Shown here: piece after piece, positions 1 through 16,767 of the stretch
Position numbering within the stretch: position 1 is the first letter of the stretch
Layout of the letters: every line of letters begins with the position of its first letter
Source of the DNA: Prochlorococcus marinus str. MIT 9201
GTDB lineage: Bacteria > Cyanobacteriota > Cyanobacteriia > PCC-6307 > Cyanobiaceae
Assembly (NCBI RefSeq): GCF_000759955.1
Contig: NZ_JNAL01000010.1
Location: 117,543-181,542 of the forward strand
Direction: 5' to 3'
DNA: 64,000 nucleotides
Notes under the pieces: model-generated
Databases searched by the model: none
Seen by the model: the letters and a program-made list of their open reading frames with translations, nothing else
Told to the model about the DNA's origin: nothing
Program-made: the position numbers and the translations under genes

Positions 1-1
1 T

Positions 2-2614
2 GAACTCTACAAGAAGTTGCGTCCTGGTGAACCACCCTCTGTTTCTGGTGGGCAACAATTACTATACAGCAGATTTTTTGATCCCAAAAGATATGACCTA
101 GGCCGAGTTGGTAGATACAAAATTAATAAAAAATTGAGGCTTACTGTACCTGATGATGTAAGAACACTTACTCATGAAGATGTTCTCTCCACTATTGATT
201 ATCTAATCAACCTAGAGTTAGATATCGGTGGTGCGAGTTTGGATGATATTGATCATCTTGGTAATCGCAGGGTTAGATCTGTTGGAGAACTTCTTCAAAA
301 TCAAGTAAGGGTAGGACTTAATCGTTTGGAAAGAATTATTAAGGAAAGGATGACTGTTGGAGAAACAGATTCTCTTACTCCTGCTCAATTAGTGAACCCT
401 AAACCTTTGGTTGCTGCTATTAAGGAGTTTTTTGGATCTAGTCAATTAAGTCAATTTATGGATCAAACCAATCCTCTCGCAGAATTAACTCACAAAAGAA
501 GAATCTCGGCCTTGGGTCCTGGAGGTTTAACACGAGAAAGAGCAGGGTTTGCAGTAAGAGATATTCATCCTTCACATTATGGAAGATTATGTCCTATTGA
601 GACTCCTGAAGGTCCTAATGCAGGACTTATAAACTCTTTAGCTACGCATGCACGCGTAAATGAGTATGGTTTTATTGAAACTCCCTTTTGGGAAGTTGAT
701 AATGGCAAAGTTAATAAAAACGGCACTCCTGTTTATCTTTCTGCTGATTTAGAAGATGAGTGTAGGGTAGCTCCTGGAGATGTAGCTACTGATAAGGATG
801 GAAATATACTTGCAAGTCTAATACCAGTCAGATATAGACAAGATTTTGAAAAAGTACCTCCACATCAAGTTGATTATGTTCAACTTTCCCCTGTTCAAGT
901 GATTTCAGTTGCGACTTCTCTTATTCCTTTCCTTGAACATGATGATGCAAATAGAGCTCTGATGGGATCTAATATGCAAAGACAAGCTGTTCCTTTGCTT
1001 AGGCCCGAACGTCCTTTGGTTGGGACAGGTTTAGAATCTCAAGTTGCCCGAGATTCTGGGATGGTCCCCATAACAAAAGTTAATGGTACCGTATCTTATG
1101 TAGATGCTAATGAGATTGTTGTTAAAGATGATGACGGTAATGAATATTTTCATTATCTTCAAAAATATCAAAGATCAAATCAAGATACCTGCCTAAATCA
1201 AAGACCTATAGTAAAAATTGGAGATCAAGTTATATCTGGGCAAGTGTTAGCAGATGGATCAGCATGTGAAGGTGGGGAAATAGCGCTTGGCCAGAATGTT
1301 TTAATTGCATACATGCCATGGGAGGGCTACAACTACGAAGATGCAATTCTTGTCAGTGAGAGGATGGTAACTGATGATTTATATACATCAGTACATATTG
1401 AAAAATACGAAATTGAGGCAAGACAAACAAAGTTAGGACCAGAAGAAATTACAAGAGAGATTCCTAATATATCCGAAGAAAGCTTGAACAATCTTGATGA
1501 AATGGGAATTATTCGGATTGGAGCTTTTGTCGAAAGTGGAGATATTCTTGTTGGAAAAGTTACTCCAAAAGGGGAATCAGATCAGCCCCCTGAAGAGAAA
1601 CTTTTGAGAGCTATTTTCGGCGAAAAGGCTCGAGATGTTAGAGACAACTCCCTGAGAGTCCCAAAGACTGAAAAAGGAAGGGTTTTGGATGTTCGAATTT
1701 ACACCAGAGAACAAGGTGATGAATTACCTCCTGGAGCAAATATGGTTGTTAGAGTATATGTGGCCCAAAGAAGGAAAATCCAAGTTGGCGACAAAATGGC
1801 TGGGAGGCATGGTAATAAGGGAATTATTAGTAGAATCTTACCGAGAGAAGATATGCCCTACTTGCCTGATGGAACCCCTGTAGATATAGTTCTTAATCCT
1901 TTAGGAGTCCCTAGTAGGATGAATGTAGGTCAAGTTTTTGAATTATTGATGGGCTGGGCAGCTTCCAACTTAAATTGCAGGGTTAAAGTTGTTCCATTCG
2001 ATGAAATGTATGGTCCTGAAAAATCGCATCAGACTGTTCAGGCATTTTTAGAGGAAGCTTCAAAACAGCCAGGTAAATCATGGGTTTACAATCCTGAAGA
2101 TCCCGGAAAGTTATTACTCAAAGATGGCAGGACTGGGGAACCCTTCGATCAACCTGTTGCGGTTGGCTATTCTCACTTTCTTAAGCTAGTTCATTTGGTT
2201 GATGACAAAATTCATGCAAGATCTACTGGTCCTTATTCCTTGGTTACTCAACAACCCTTGGGTGGTAAAGCCCAACAAGGTGGCCAAAGGCTTGGAGAAA
2301 TGGAAGTTTGGGCTCTTGAAGCATATGGAGCAGCCTATACTCTCCAAGAACTTTTAACTGTTAAATCTGATGATATGCAAGGAAGAAATGAAGCTCTAAA
2401 TGCAATTGTGAAAGGTAAACCAATCCCTAGACCTGGCACCCCTGAGTCATTTAAAGTTCTTATGCGAGAATTACAATCTTTAGGTCTAGATATTGGGGTA
2501 TATACAGATGAAGGAAAAGAGGTGGATTTAATGCAAGATATAAATCCGAGAAGGAATACTCCATCTAGGCCGACTTACGAATCACTCGGAACCTCTGAAT
2601 ATGAGGAAGATTAA
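2..2614 (+). CDS. rpoB: RNA polymerase beta subunit, 5'-truncated by window edge
   Basis: Beta subunit of the RNA polymerase core. The reading frame is already open at base 2, so the N-terminal part (about 200-230 residues of a roughly 1,100-residue family) lies outside the window. The rifampicin-pocket block [11 protein letters not shown] and [13 protein letters not shown] lies near nt 434-530, with the usual Asp, His and Ser residues intact. GRHGNKG near nt 1801 and the C-terminal [20 protein letters not shown] block near nt 2260-2320 are also clear. It is followed 37 bp later by rpoC1 on the same strand, the standard rpoB-rpoC1-rpoC2 order. Apart from the missing 5' end nothing is odd. Confidence 0.99.
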   Translation, partial: ELYKKLRPGEPPSVSGGQQLLYSRFFDPKRYDLGRVGRYKINKKLRLTVPDDVRTLTHEDVLSTIDYLINLELDIGGASLDDIDHLGNRRVRSVGELLQNQVRVGLNRLERIIKERMTVGETDSLTPAQLVNPKPLVAAIKEFFGSSQLSQFMDQTNPLAELTHKRRISALGPGGLTRERAGFAVRDIHPSHYGRLCPIETPEGPNAGLINSLATHARVNEYGFIETPFWEVDNGKVNKNGTPVYLSADLEDECRVAPGDVATDKDGNILASLIPVRYRQDFEKVPPHQVDYVQLSPVQVISVATSLIPFLEHDDANRALMGSNMQRQAVPLLRPERPLVGTGLESQVARDSGMVPITKVNGTVSYVDANEIVVKDDDGNEYFHYLQKYQRSNQDTCLNQRPIVKIGDQVISGQVLADGSACEGGEIALGQNVLIAYMPWEGYNYEDAILVSERMVTDDLYTSVHIEKYEIEARQTKLGPEEITREIPNISEESLNNLDEMGIIRIGAFVESGDILVGKVTPKGESDQPPEEKLLRAIFGEKARDVRDNSLRVPKTEKGRVLDVRIYTREQGDELPPGANMVVRVYVAQRRKIQVGDKMAGRHGNKGIISRILPREDMPYLPDGTPVDIVLNPLGVPSRMNVGQVFELLMGWAASNLNCRVKVVPFDEMYGPEKSHQTVQAFLEEASKQPGKSWVYNPEDPGKLLLKDGRTGEPFDQPVAVGYSHFLKLVHLVDDKIHARSTGPYSLVTQQPLGGKAQQGGQRLGEMEVWALEAYGAAYTLQELLTVKSDDMQGRNEALNAIVKGKPIPRPGTPESFKVLMRELQSLGLDIGVYTDEGKEVDLMQDINPRRNTPSRPTYESLGTSEYEED

Positions 2615-2636
2615 ATATTCAATCAACAACTCCTAA

Positions 2637-4556
<1,920 letters not shown>

Positions 4557-4563
4557 TCATTAA

Positions 4564-8691
<4,128 letters not shown>

Positions 8692-8721
8692 ATATTTTCT
8701 GTTATCATTTTTAGTGACTAG

Positions 8722-8898
<177 letters not shown>

Positions 8899-8916
8899 AA
8901 ATGATTTTTGAACTAA

Positions 8917-9978
<1,062 letters not shown>

Positions 9979-10047
9979 TTTTATCTAAGAAAAATTTTTT
10001 AAAAGTATATTAAAAAGGTTATTATTGGTTTAATTAAGTTTGAATCT

Positions 10048-10173
10048 TTGGGTTTTATTAAGACAAAAATTTTACCTTTCGCAATAGTCGCACTTTTTGG
10101 CATTGCCTTCTTTGCAGTAAGTGCAAGAATTTGGTTGCCAGGAGATATGATGTCACCTGCTCCCATGAATTAA
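10048..10173 (+). CDS. Small single-span membrane protein, conserved-looking
   Basis: A 41-residue reading frame with a short basic N-terminus, one hydrophobic span (LPFAIVALFGIAFFAVSA, residues 9-26) and a polar tail RIWLPGDMMSPAPMN. I chose TTG 10048; there is no ATG before the hydrophobic segment, and ATT codons upstream are weaker alternatives. The tail resembles a small hypothetical protein I remember from other marine picocyanobacteria, but I cannot name a family. It lies between rlmN and the HEAT-repeat gene on the same strand. Function unknown. Confidence 0.65.
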   Translation: MGFIKTKILPFAIVALFGIAFFAVSARIWLPGDMMSPAPMN

Positions 10174-10191
10174 TATTTTTAGTTCTATAAA

Positions 10192-10959
10192 ATGACACAA
10201 AGTAAGCATCCTAAGAAAAATAGCCTAGCTGAAATTGCAGTTGATCCAGATATTTTGGCCAGAGAATTGGCTTTGGAGATTGAAATAGATCCTTTAGAAC
10301 AAATTGATGAAGATGCTTTTTCAAAAGGTTTAAACACAACTCAAGAGTGCAATCAAGCTTTAAAAATGCTAGAAGGTAATAGAGAAGAAAGAATACAGGG
10401 CTTAAGAATTTTTTGTGAATATAGAGATAAAAGATCTTTTCCCCTTTTGTTACCACTACTTGATCAACCTTGTCCTGTTGAGAGAATGAGTGCAGTATAT
10501 GCTTTAGGTCGTAATCCGTGCCCTAGCGCGGTGAAAAAACTTGTCAGCCTGTTGGAGACTGATGATAATGCTTATGTTAGAAGGGCGACAGCTTGGAGTT
10601 TAGCTAATTATGATGACCAAATTGTTTTAAAGCCATTAATAAGTGCTTTAAAGAATGATGTAGCTGCAGTCAGATTATGGTCATCGAGTTCTTTGGCTGA
10701 AATTGGAAATGTTTCTTTGGAAAACGCACAATTAGCAGCAGAACAGCTTTTAATAAGTTTAAAGATAGATAATGAATCGGGTGTAAGAAGTAATTGTATT
10801 TGGTCATTGTGTAGGTTATATGAAAAATTAGATAATACATTTCAAGAAAGTTTCGTTGATGAATGTACCAAAATCGCCCTTTTCGATAAGGAACCCTCTG
10901 TAATGGAAGAAGCAAAAACTGCTTTGGATTCAATGGGGATGCAGGGTTTTTATAATTAA
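10192..10959 (+). CDS. HEAT-repeat (PBS-lyase-like) protein
   Basis: A 255-residue soluble protein. After an acidic N-terminus it has successive helical pairs with the HEAT/PBS-lyase signature, for example MSAVYALGRNPCPSAVKKLV, VRRATAWSLANYDD and VRLWSSSSLAEIGN, about residues 85-215. Such repeats occur in phycobilin lyases (CpcE/F, NblB) and in many scaffold proteins. High-light Prochlorococcus has little phycobilin machinery, so a lyase role is not supported by the sequence alone. ATG start 18 bp after the preceding small gene. Confidence 0.8.
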   Translation: MTQSKHPKKNSLAEIAVDPDILARELALEIEIDPLEQIDEDAFSKGLNTTQECNQALKMLEGNREERIQGLRIFCEYRDKRSFPLLLPLLDQPCPVERMSAVYALGRNPCPSAVKKLVSLLETDDNAYVRRATAWSLANYDDQIVLKPLISALKNDVAAVRLWSSSSLAEIGNVSLENAQLAAEQLLISLKIDNESGVRSNCIWSLCRLYEKLDNTFQESFVDECTKIALFDKEPSVMEEAKTALDSMGMQGFYN

Positions 10960-11085
10960 AAATCTTAATCTTTTTACCAGAAAGCTAAATAACAAATTAA
11001 TTTATCTGATAATCAATATAAAAATTAAAATTAATTAACTTGTACCAACTGAAACAAAATATTTTCGTTATTCTATATAAAGTAA

Positions 11086-11100
11086 AAGTACTCAGTACTT
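11086..11100. promoter_or_regulatory. 15-bp palindrome at probable transcription start of the ycf35 group
   Basis: AAGTACT-C-AGTACTT is a perfect 7+7 inverted repeat. It begins 5 bp after a -10-like TATATAA at 11074-11080, so it would overlap the transcription start. It resembles the cyanobacterial LexA site (RGTAC-N3-DGTWCB) but the two halves are one base too close. Its location is compatible with a repressor site for the downstream DUF2997-ycf35-ferredoxin genes. This is inference from position and symmetry. Confidence 0.4.
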
Positions 11101-11107
11101 GAATTTA

Positions 11108-11323
11108 ATGCCTCAAAAAACATTGAGATTCAAAATTCATCAAGACGGAAGAGTTGAAGAGACTGTTGAGGGATTTACTGGTAATTCATGCAATGATGCT
11201 ACAAAAAATCTCGAAGACGCTCTCGGGGAAGTAACAGTAAAGAAGAAAACATCTGATGCTTTCATCTCTAATCAAAATGAAAACTTAAAACAATTAAACA
11301 AAGAATCTAATGTCTCATTTTAG
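11108..11323 (+). CDS. DUF2997 family protein
   Basis: A small soluble protein of 71 residues from ATG 11108. A TTG three codons upstream (11099) extends the frame, but ATG followed by PQKTLRFKIHQDGRVEE fits the conserved start better. The block RFKIHQDGRVEETVEGFTG then CNDATKNLEDALGEV matches the DUF2997 pattern seen next to ycf35 in cyanobacteria. It overlaps the next gene by 14 bp, so translational coupling is likely. Function unknown; the link with Ycf35 is the main clue. Confidence 0.8.
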   Translation: MPQKTLRFKIHQDGRVEETVEGFTGNSCNDATKNLEDALGEVTVKKKTSDAFISNQNENLKQLNKESNVSF

Positions 11324-11702
11324 TACTATTAAAACCCAGCTCAAAGAATCAGAGCCATTAATTAAGGCTTTGAGCAATCTTGGTTATGCAATTAATCAAG
11401 AAGAAAAGTTTGTAAAAGGCTACAGAGGTAAGTTTACAGCAGTTGACATAAGTATGAATTTACCTGGCGAAACTAAAGTTGGATTTAAATGGAACAATAA
11501 TTCAAATACTTATGAATTAGTTACTGACCTTGATCTTTGGAAATTTGAAATACCAGTAGAAAGATTTATTGCTAAAGTCACACAGATGTATGCCTACAAC
11601 ACAATTATTTCCAAAACGAAAGAGGATGGGTACCAAATTGTAGAAGAAAAAAATAAAAATGATGGTTCTATCGAGTTAGTTTTGACCAAGTGGGATAATT
11701 AA
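11310..11702 (+). CDS. ycf35: Ycf35 / DUF1257 family protein
   Basis: A 130-residue protein beginning MSHFSTIKTQ, the characteristic start of the Ycf35 (DUF1257) family found in cyanobacteria and red-lineage plastids. The centre has VDISMNLPGETKVGFKWNNN and the C-terminal third YNTIISKTKEDGYQIVEE. Its biochemical role is not established. It lies in a tight same-strand group with DUF2997 upstream (overlap) and a ferredoxin 9 bp downstream, suggesting a shared process. Confidence 0.88.
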   Translation: MSHFSTIKTQLKESEPLIKALSNLGYAINQEEKFVKGYRGKFTAVDISMNLPGETKVGFKWNNNSNTYELVTDLDLWKFEIPVERFIAKVTQMYAYNTIISKTKEDGYQIVEEKNKNDGSIELVLTKWDN

Positions 11703-11711
11703 TTTCAGTGT

Positions 11712-12071
11712 ATGGATTTCATTGGTCCATCTGAAAATTTTTTAGTAAATAATGAAATTTCAGGTTATGAGCCTGTATTAGGAGGTCAGTTAGCCGAAAA
11801 AGCTGTATGGGTTGATGAGGCTAGATGTATTGGCTGTCAATACTGTGTACACGTAGCTTCAAATACTTTTACAGTTGATGAATTTCATGGTAGATGTCGT
11901 GCTATTAGACAGGATGGAGATGATGTTGATGTTATACAGGAAGCAATAGATACATGTCCTGTTGATTGCATTCACTGGGTCAAGTTTGAAGAATTGGATG
12001 ATCTAGAAAATAGTCTTGATAGAGATATGTTTCAATCATTTGGAAAACCACCAAGAATGAATAAGCATTAA
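11712..12071 (+). CDS. 4Fe-4S ferredoxin-like protein
   Basis: A 119-residue electron-transfer protein. It has one clear 4Fe-4S motif, CIGCQYC followed by a cysteine before PVDCIHW (CPVDC). Residue order is a roughly 30-residue leader, the cluster motif at about 37-43, and a second Cys pair at about 76-80. The second half keeps only part of a ferredoxin repeat. It lies between ycf35 and an aldo/keto reductase that lacks its own cysteine cluster, so it could supply electrons to that enzyme; that pairing is inference. Confidence 0.88.
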   Translation: MDFIGPSENFLVNNEISGYEPVLGGQLAEKAVWVDEARCIGCQYCVHVASNTFTVDEFHGRCRAIRQDGDDVDVIQEAIDTCPVDCIHWVKFEELDDLENSLDRDMFQSFGKPPRMNKH

Positions 12072-12081
12072 TTTTTTAAAG

Positions 12082-13275
12082 ATGCATTATCGGAGATTTG
12101 GTAGAACCAATCTAAAGATACCTGTTTTATCTTTAGGTGGCATGAGATTTCAGAAAAGTTGGGATCAACTAGATTTTTCTGAGATTTCATATGAAGAACA
12201 AAATAATGTAGAAAATATTTTGAATTTGGCAAGTAAATATGGTTTAAGTCATGTCGAAACTGCTAAGTATTATGGAACTTCCGAGATGCAATTAGGAATG
12301 GGTTTTAAAAATACCAAAAAAATCCCAAACATTATTCAAACAAAGATTCCTCCAAATAGTGATCCAGAAGTTTTTAAAAGTGATGTTATGACAAGTATTG
12401 AAAAATTGAAAGTTAAAAGAATTGATTTGCTTGCAATACATGGCATTAATACAAATGAACATTTACGTCAAGCTGTTAAAGATGGAGGTTGTATTGATAT
12501 CTTAAGGAATTTGCAAAAAGAAAATTTAATTGGATCTATTGGATTTTCGACACATGGTAAATCTTCACTCATTGAGAAGGCAATATCAACAAACTTATTT
12601 GATTATGTAAATTTGCACTGGTATTTCATTAATCAAGAAAATACAAAGGTAATAAATTTAGCAAGTAAGTATGATCTTGGGGTTTTCATAATAAGTCCCA
12701 CGGATAAAGGGGGACATCTTCATACTCCCTCAATAAAAATGTTGGAACTTTGTCAGCCACTTCATCCTATAGTTTTTAATGATCTTTTTTGCTTAAGAAA
12801 TCAAAATGTCCATACTCTTAGTGTAGGTATTGCAAAAGAGGCAGATTTCGCACTGCATTTAGAAGCTGTCTCGTTATTATCAAAATCTGAGAAGTATGTT
12901 CCTGAGATAATAAATAGATTAAGGCAAGAATCCATTAATTCTTTAGGTTTAGAGTGGCATCAAAATTGGAATAGAAATTTACCAAGTTGGGAATATACGC
13001 CAGGAAATATTAATATTCCTATTCTGCTTTGGCTTGCAAATTTAATCGATTGGTTGGATATGGAAGGATATGCAAGAGCTAGATATCAATTGCTTGGCAA
13101 TGGTAGCCATTGGTTCCCAGGAAATAACTCTAATTTATTAGATGTGGATGTTACTGAAGACCAACTACTGAATGTTTTAGAAGGCCATATAAATCCAAAA
13201 AAAGTTTTAAGAAAATTAAGAACTTTAAAAGAAAAGTTTGGAGATAACGCTGCTAAAAGATTATCAAAAAAATAA
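12082..13275 (+). CDS. Aldo/keto reductase-family oxidoreductase
   Basis: A 397-residue protein starting MHYRRFGRTNLKIPVLSLGG, typical of aldo/keto reductases. HVETAKYYGTSEMQLG carries the catalytic-type Tyr, and a TIM-barrel series follows (RIDLLAIHGIN, GSIGFSTHG, GVFIISPTDKGG). The length and C-terminal helical part resemble the COG1453 type, many of which end in a 4Fe-4S domain. Here no cysteine cluster is present, and a separate ferredoxin gene lies 10 bp upstream. Substrate unknown. Confidence 0.88.
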   Translation: MHYRRFGRTNLKIPVLSLGGMRFQKSWDQLDFSEISYEEQNNVENILNLASKYGLSHVETAKYYGTSEMQLGMGFKNTKKIPNIIQTKIPPNSDPEVFKSDVMTSIEKLKVKRIDLLAIHGINTNEHLRQAVKDGGCIDILRNLQKENLIGSIGFSTHGKSSLIEKAISTNLFDYVNLHWYFINQENTKVINLASKYDLGVFIISPTDKGGHLHTPSIKMLELCQPLHPIVFNDLFCLRNQNVHTLSVGIAKEADFALHLEAVSLLSKSEKYVPEIINRLRQESINSLGLEWHQNWNRNLPSWEYTPGNINIPILLWLANLIDWLDMEGYARARYQLLGNGSHWFPGNNSNLLDVDVTEDQLLNVLEGHINPKKVLRKLRTLKEKFGDNAAKRLSKK

Positions 13276-13277
13276 TT

Positions 13278-14021
13278 TCATAATGGATTTTTCTCAGGTT
13301 TACCAACTTTTCGAGGATAAATTTCAGGGCAAAAATTTTTAGGCTTGATAAAAATAATATTTCGGATGCCTTTATTTTTTGGTAATAAAATCATCTTTTT
13401 CTCTTTAAATTTTCCTTCTAATATTTCTAAAGTTTTATCTAGATTTTTACTTTCTTCATCAGTCCATTTCCCACAATATAAAACTCCTAATCCTTCATTT
13501 TTTAGGATTGGTATCATGTATTCTGAAACTGTTGATGGATTACTCACTGCTCTAGTAGTAGCTATATCGAAATTACTTCTCATTGACGATTGATGGGCTA
13601 AATTTTCAATACGATCATTGATTACATAAATATTGTTTCTGAAATTAATCTCTTTGACTAAGATTTTAAGTGCATCTGTTTTCTTCTTGGAAGAATCAAC
13701 TAGGTAAATCTCTGAAGCAGGATGGGTTATGGCATAAGCTAAACCAGGGAAGCCACAGCCGGATCCAATATCTAAAAATTTTTTATTATCAAAATTAATA
13801 TTCGGGGAAGTTCTAAAGGGCCAAATACTGTCAAAAACTTGCGATATCCAATAATTATCACCATCAATTAATCTAGTGAGATTAGTTTTATTATTTAATT
13901 CTTTAATTTTAATTTGTAACTCTTGAAAAATGTTTATTTCTTCTTCAGTTATTAATTCAAAAATTTCTTCGGGAATGTTTTGTTTTTTCATTTCGTTAAA
14001 AATATAAATTTTTACCTTCAT
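13278..14021 (-). CDS. rsmG: 16S rRNA (guanine-527-N7)-methyltransferase
   Basis: A 247-residue SAM-dependent methyltransferase (GidB) that modifies G527 of 16S rRNA. The SAM-binding loop FLDIGSGCGFPGLAYAI follows a 90-residue N-terminal part, and DIATTRAVS is the conserved later motif. It converges with the aldo/keto reductase gene 2 bp away and is divergent from the J-domain gene. Length is normal. Confidence 0.96.
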   Translation of the reverse strand: MKVKIYIFNEMKKQNIPEEIFELITEEEINIFQELQIKIKELNNKTNLTRLIDGDNYWISQVFDSIWPFRTSPNINFDNKKFLDIGSGCGFPGLAYAITHPASEIYLVDSSKKKTDALKILVKEINFRNNIYVINDRIENLAHQSSMRSNFDIATTRAVSNPSTVSEYMIPILKNEGLGVLYCGKWTDEESKNLDKTLEILEGKFKEKKMILLPKNKGIRNIIFIKPKNFCPEIYPRKVGKPEKNPL

Positions 14022-14079
14022 TTAACACATTCTATTTATTAAAAATTTATTAGAATTACAATATCAGTAAAAGATTATT

Positions 14080-14520
14080 TTGAAAGGGGAAATTTCTTAT
14101 TACAAAATTTTAGGTGTAGATGAAAATGCCTCAAATCATGAATTAAGAAAGGCATTTTGCAAACTTTCTATTGAGTTGCATCCTGATACAACTTCTTTAG
14201 AAATAGACGACGCTAAAAGTAAATTTCAAGAAGTTTTGGAAGCTTACGAAAATTTGAATAATAGTAATTTGAGGAAAATATATGATGATAAACTTAAAGA
14301 AAAATCTAGAGGTGATAATAATAGTAAAGTTTTAAATAATTTAATAATCGATTCTAATAAGCAAAATTTAATAGGAAATAGAAGACCTTTTTCAAATGGA
14401 GAATTGTTTTCATTATTTCTTTTAATTATAATCATTTCTATTTGTTTGATTTGTTCAATTTTTATTGCCTCTTTTACTGGTAAAGAATTAGATACAGTAC
14501 CACTTTGGTTAATAAAATAA
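14080..14520 (+). CDS. Membrane-anchored J-domain (DnaJ-like) protein
   Basis: A 146-residue protein with an N-terminal J domain (YYKILGVDENASNHELRKAF, HPD tripeptide at residues 34-36) that would stimulate an Hsp70. It lacks the G/F-rich, zinc-finger and substrate domains of full DnaJ. A polar linker leads to one hydrophobic span near residues 108-131 (FSLFLLIIIISICLICSIF), so it is probably anchored in a membrane with the J domain cytoplasmic. TTG start. The DnaK-like gene at 51595 is a possible but unproven partner. Confidence 0.88.
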   Translation: MKGEISYYKILGVDENASNHELRKAFCKLSIELHPDTTSLEIDDAKSKFQEVLEAYENLNNSNLRKIYDDKLKEKSRGDNNSKVLNNLIIDSNKQNLIGNRRPFSNGELFSLFLLIIIISICLICSIFIASFTGKELDTVPLWLIK

Positions 14521-14529
14521 TTTTTTAAA

Positions 14530-14793
14530 ATGTCTGTGAATCACCCTAAAAAACCCATTAACCAATATTCACTTCAAGCATTGGAATTGTGGCTAACTGA
14601 TTTAGGTGCTGTGAAGGATACTAATAATCCATCTAAATGGTATCTTTTAATATCTAATTGGAATGCAACTATAATTTTTGAACAAGAAGATTTAAGCGTC
14701 ATCTGGCAAATTGGAGGATGTGAAACTAAAAGGCTTTTTTCGTATGGTATTAATAGAGAAGATGTGGAAAATGCAATACTGCAGGGACCTTAA
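14530..14793 (+). CDS. DUF3143 family protein
   Basis: An 87-residue soluble cyanobacterial protein. The pattern LQALELWLTDLGAV, then WYLLISNWNATIIFEQEDL and VIWQIGGCETKRLFSYGINR, is the DUF3143 pattern. It starts 9 bp after the J-domain gene on the same strand, so the two are probably co-transcribed. It ends 8 bp before the convergent bioA. Function unknown. Confidence 0.82.
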   Translation: MSVNHPKKPINQYSLQALELWLTDLGAVKDTNNPSKWYLLISNWNATIIFEQEDLSVIWQIGGCETKRLFSYGINREDVENAILQGP

Positions 14794-14801
14794 ATACCCA
14801 T

Positions 14802-16103
14802 CTAAAGATTGACTAAAATTTTCCTTATTATCCAGTAACTTTTATCTAATTGCTCATTAGTTATACAGAGAGGAGGCAATAGGTAAATAACATTTCCCAG
14901 CGGCCTGATAAATAAACCTTGCTCCATTGCAAGACTCTTTATTTCTCTCCCAATATTATTAAAATAGCCTTTTTTATTCCCAATATCTAGATCGAAGGCA
15001 GCAATTGTTCCGGATACTCTTATCTTTTTTATATAAGTTAAGTTTCTAAATTTAATTAAATGAGATAAATGTTTTTCTTCAAATGAAAGGTATTTTTGTG
15101 GTTCTTTTTCTAATAAATCAAGGCTAGCGTTTGCTGCAGCACAACCTAAAGGATTAGCAGTAAAACTATGTCCATGCCAAAAAGTTTTTTTTGGGGAATC
15201 ATCAATAAAGGATTGAAAAATTTTTTCTTTACATAAAGTTATTCCCATCGGCAAAAATCCACCAGTTAAGCCTTTTGAAATACTTATTAAATCTGGAATT
15301 ATTTTTGCCTTTTGGAACGCAAAAAGGCTTCCACATCTTCCAAACCCAGTCAATACTTCATCTGCGATTAACAAAGAATTATTATTTTTTATAATTTCTG
15401 AAACTTTTTTTATAAACTGAGGCCTAACCATATTCATTCCTCCTGCCCCTTGAACAAGTGGCTCTAGAATTACTGCAACTGTGGGAGTTTTGAGTATAGT
15501 TTCTAATTTTTGAAGCGCCTGATTTTCTTTATTTTCTACTTCTTCATCATTCATCCAAGTTGAAGGCCATGGGACTCTTCTAACAGGGAACATGAGATTA
15601 TCGAAATTCTCATTAAAAATATTTCTTTCACCTAAAGCCATTGCTCCAAATGTATCGCCATGATAGGCGCCATCAAAAGCTACTATTTGAGTTCTTGTCT
15701 CTCCTTTATTTTGCCATGATTGGAAGGCAATTTTTAAAGCGACTTCCACTGCAGTAGAACCGTTATCAGAAAAGAATAATCTTTCTAGTTTTGTTAACTC
15801 ACTTAGTCTTTCTGCCAATTTTTTTGCCTGTGGATGTAAGAAATCAGCAAATATAACTTGCTCAAGTTTTTTTGATTGATCGAAAATGGCATCTGCAATA
15901 TATTCATTACTATGACCATGGAGAGTTACCCACCAACTACTAATTCCGTCTATTAGCTCTTTTTTAGGATCTTTAGTAAATAGGAGGGCATCTTTACCAT
16001 GGGTTACTTCTATTTGCGGTTTGCTGTTATTGATTTGTGTAAAAGGTGGCCAAATATTTGGGTGCCAATTTTGATTTGGAGTTTTTGAATCCAAAGATTT
16101 CAT
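14802..16103 (-). CDS. bioA: Adenosylmethionine-8-amino-7-oxononanoate aminotransferase
   Basis: PLP-dependent class III aminotransferase (433 residues) making 7,8-diaminopelargonate in biotin synthesis, normally with SAM as amino donor. Seen: GAYHGDTFGAMALGERN, ADEVLTGFGRCGSLFAF for cofactor binding, and SISKGLTGGFLPMG with the PLP-binding lysine. WWVTLHGHSN near the N-terminus is typical of BioA. It is the last gene of the operon, 4 bp after bioD. Confidence 0.97.
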   Translation of the reverse strand: MKSLDSKTPNQNWHPNIWPPFTQINNSKPQIEVTHGKDALLFTKDPKKELIDGISSWWVTLHGHSNEYIADAIFDQSKKLEQVIFADFLHPQAKKLAERLSELTKLERLFFSDNGSTAVEVALKIAFQSWQNKGETRTQIVAFDGAYHGDTFGAMALGERNIFNENFDNLMFPVRRVPWPSTWMNDEEVENKENQALQKLETILKTPTVAVILEPLVQGAGGMNMVRPQFIKKVSEIIKNNNSLLIADEVLTGFGRCGSLFAFQKAKIIPDLISISKGLTGGFLPMGITLCKEKIFQSFIDDSPKKTFWHGHSFTANPLGCAAANASLDLLEKEPQKYLSFEEKHLSHLIKFRNLTYIKKIRVSGTIAAFDLDIGNKKGYFNNIGREIKSLAMEQGLFIRPLGNVIYLLPPLCITNEQLDKSYWIIRKILVNL

Positions 16104-16107
16104 TTAC

Positions 16108-16767
16108 TTATTTTGAGTTTAAAAGTGAGATCAACTTATTTTTGATGTCTAGTTCTTTCCATAGTATATCTAAATTATTTGAGTTAATTTTTTTGATGTA
16201 AGGAAATTCAGTAATTAAGGGGATACCACTAAACTCAAATAGAGTTTTTGGATTATCTAAGTGTTTTTCTCCATTGACTACTAAACCTAAAATCTTAATT
16301 TTTCTTCGTTTTAAGGCCTCAATACTAAGCAATGTGTGGTTAAGAGTGCCAAGTGAGCTCTTACATACAAGTATTACAGGAAGATTCCATTGTTTTATTT
16401 GATCTATTTGCAAAAAATTGCGTGTTATTGGAACCATTAATCCGCCTGCAGTTTCTACGATTAATGAGCCTTTTACTTTTGGCAATCTCAACATTTTAAA
16501 GTCAATAGTTTTTTGATCAATTTCAGCAGCCCAATGTGGAGATAGAGGTTTCGTAAACACATAAGCTTCTTTAATGATTTTCTCTTTCCCTACTTGTGCA
16601 AGTTTTTTAACAGTTTGACTATCAGTTTGAGATTCAATACCACTTTGAATAGGCTTCCAATAAAAGGAATTTAATCCTCTAACAAAAAAAGAGCTTATTA
16701 AAGTTTTCCCAATATCAGTGTCTGTTCCACAAATTATAAATTTGAAAATATCATCTTTGCTGTTCAT
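16108..16767 (-). CDS. bioD: Dethiobiotin synthetase
   Basis: A 219-residue ATP-dependent carboxylase that closes the ureido ring of dethiobiotin. The P-loop is GTDTDIGKTLISSFF near the N-terminus. ETAGGLMVPITRN and the PVILVCKSSLGTLNHTLLS block follow, both typical of BioD. Its ATG overlaps the bioC stop by 4 bp, indicating translational coupling. Confidence 0.97.
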   Translation of the reverse strand: MNSKDDIFKFIICGTDTDIGKTLISSFFVRGLNSFYWKPIQSGIESQTDSQTVKKLAQVGKEKIIKEAYVFTKPLSPHWAAEIDQKTIDFKMLRLPKVKGSLIVETAGGLMVPITRNFLQIDQIKQWNLPVILVCKSSLGTLNHTLLSIEALKRRKIKILGLVVNGEKHLDNPKTLFEFSGIPLITEFPYIKKINSNNLDILWKELDIKNKLISLLNSK

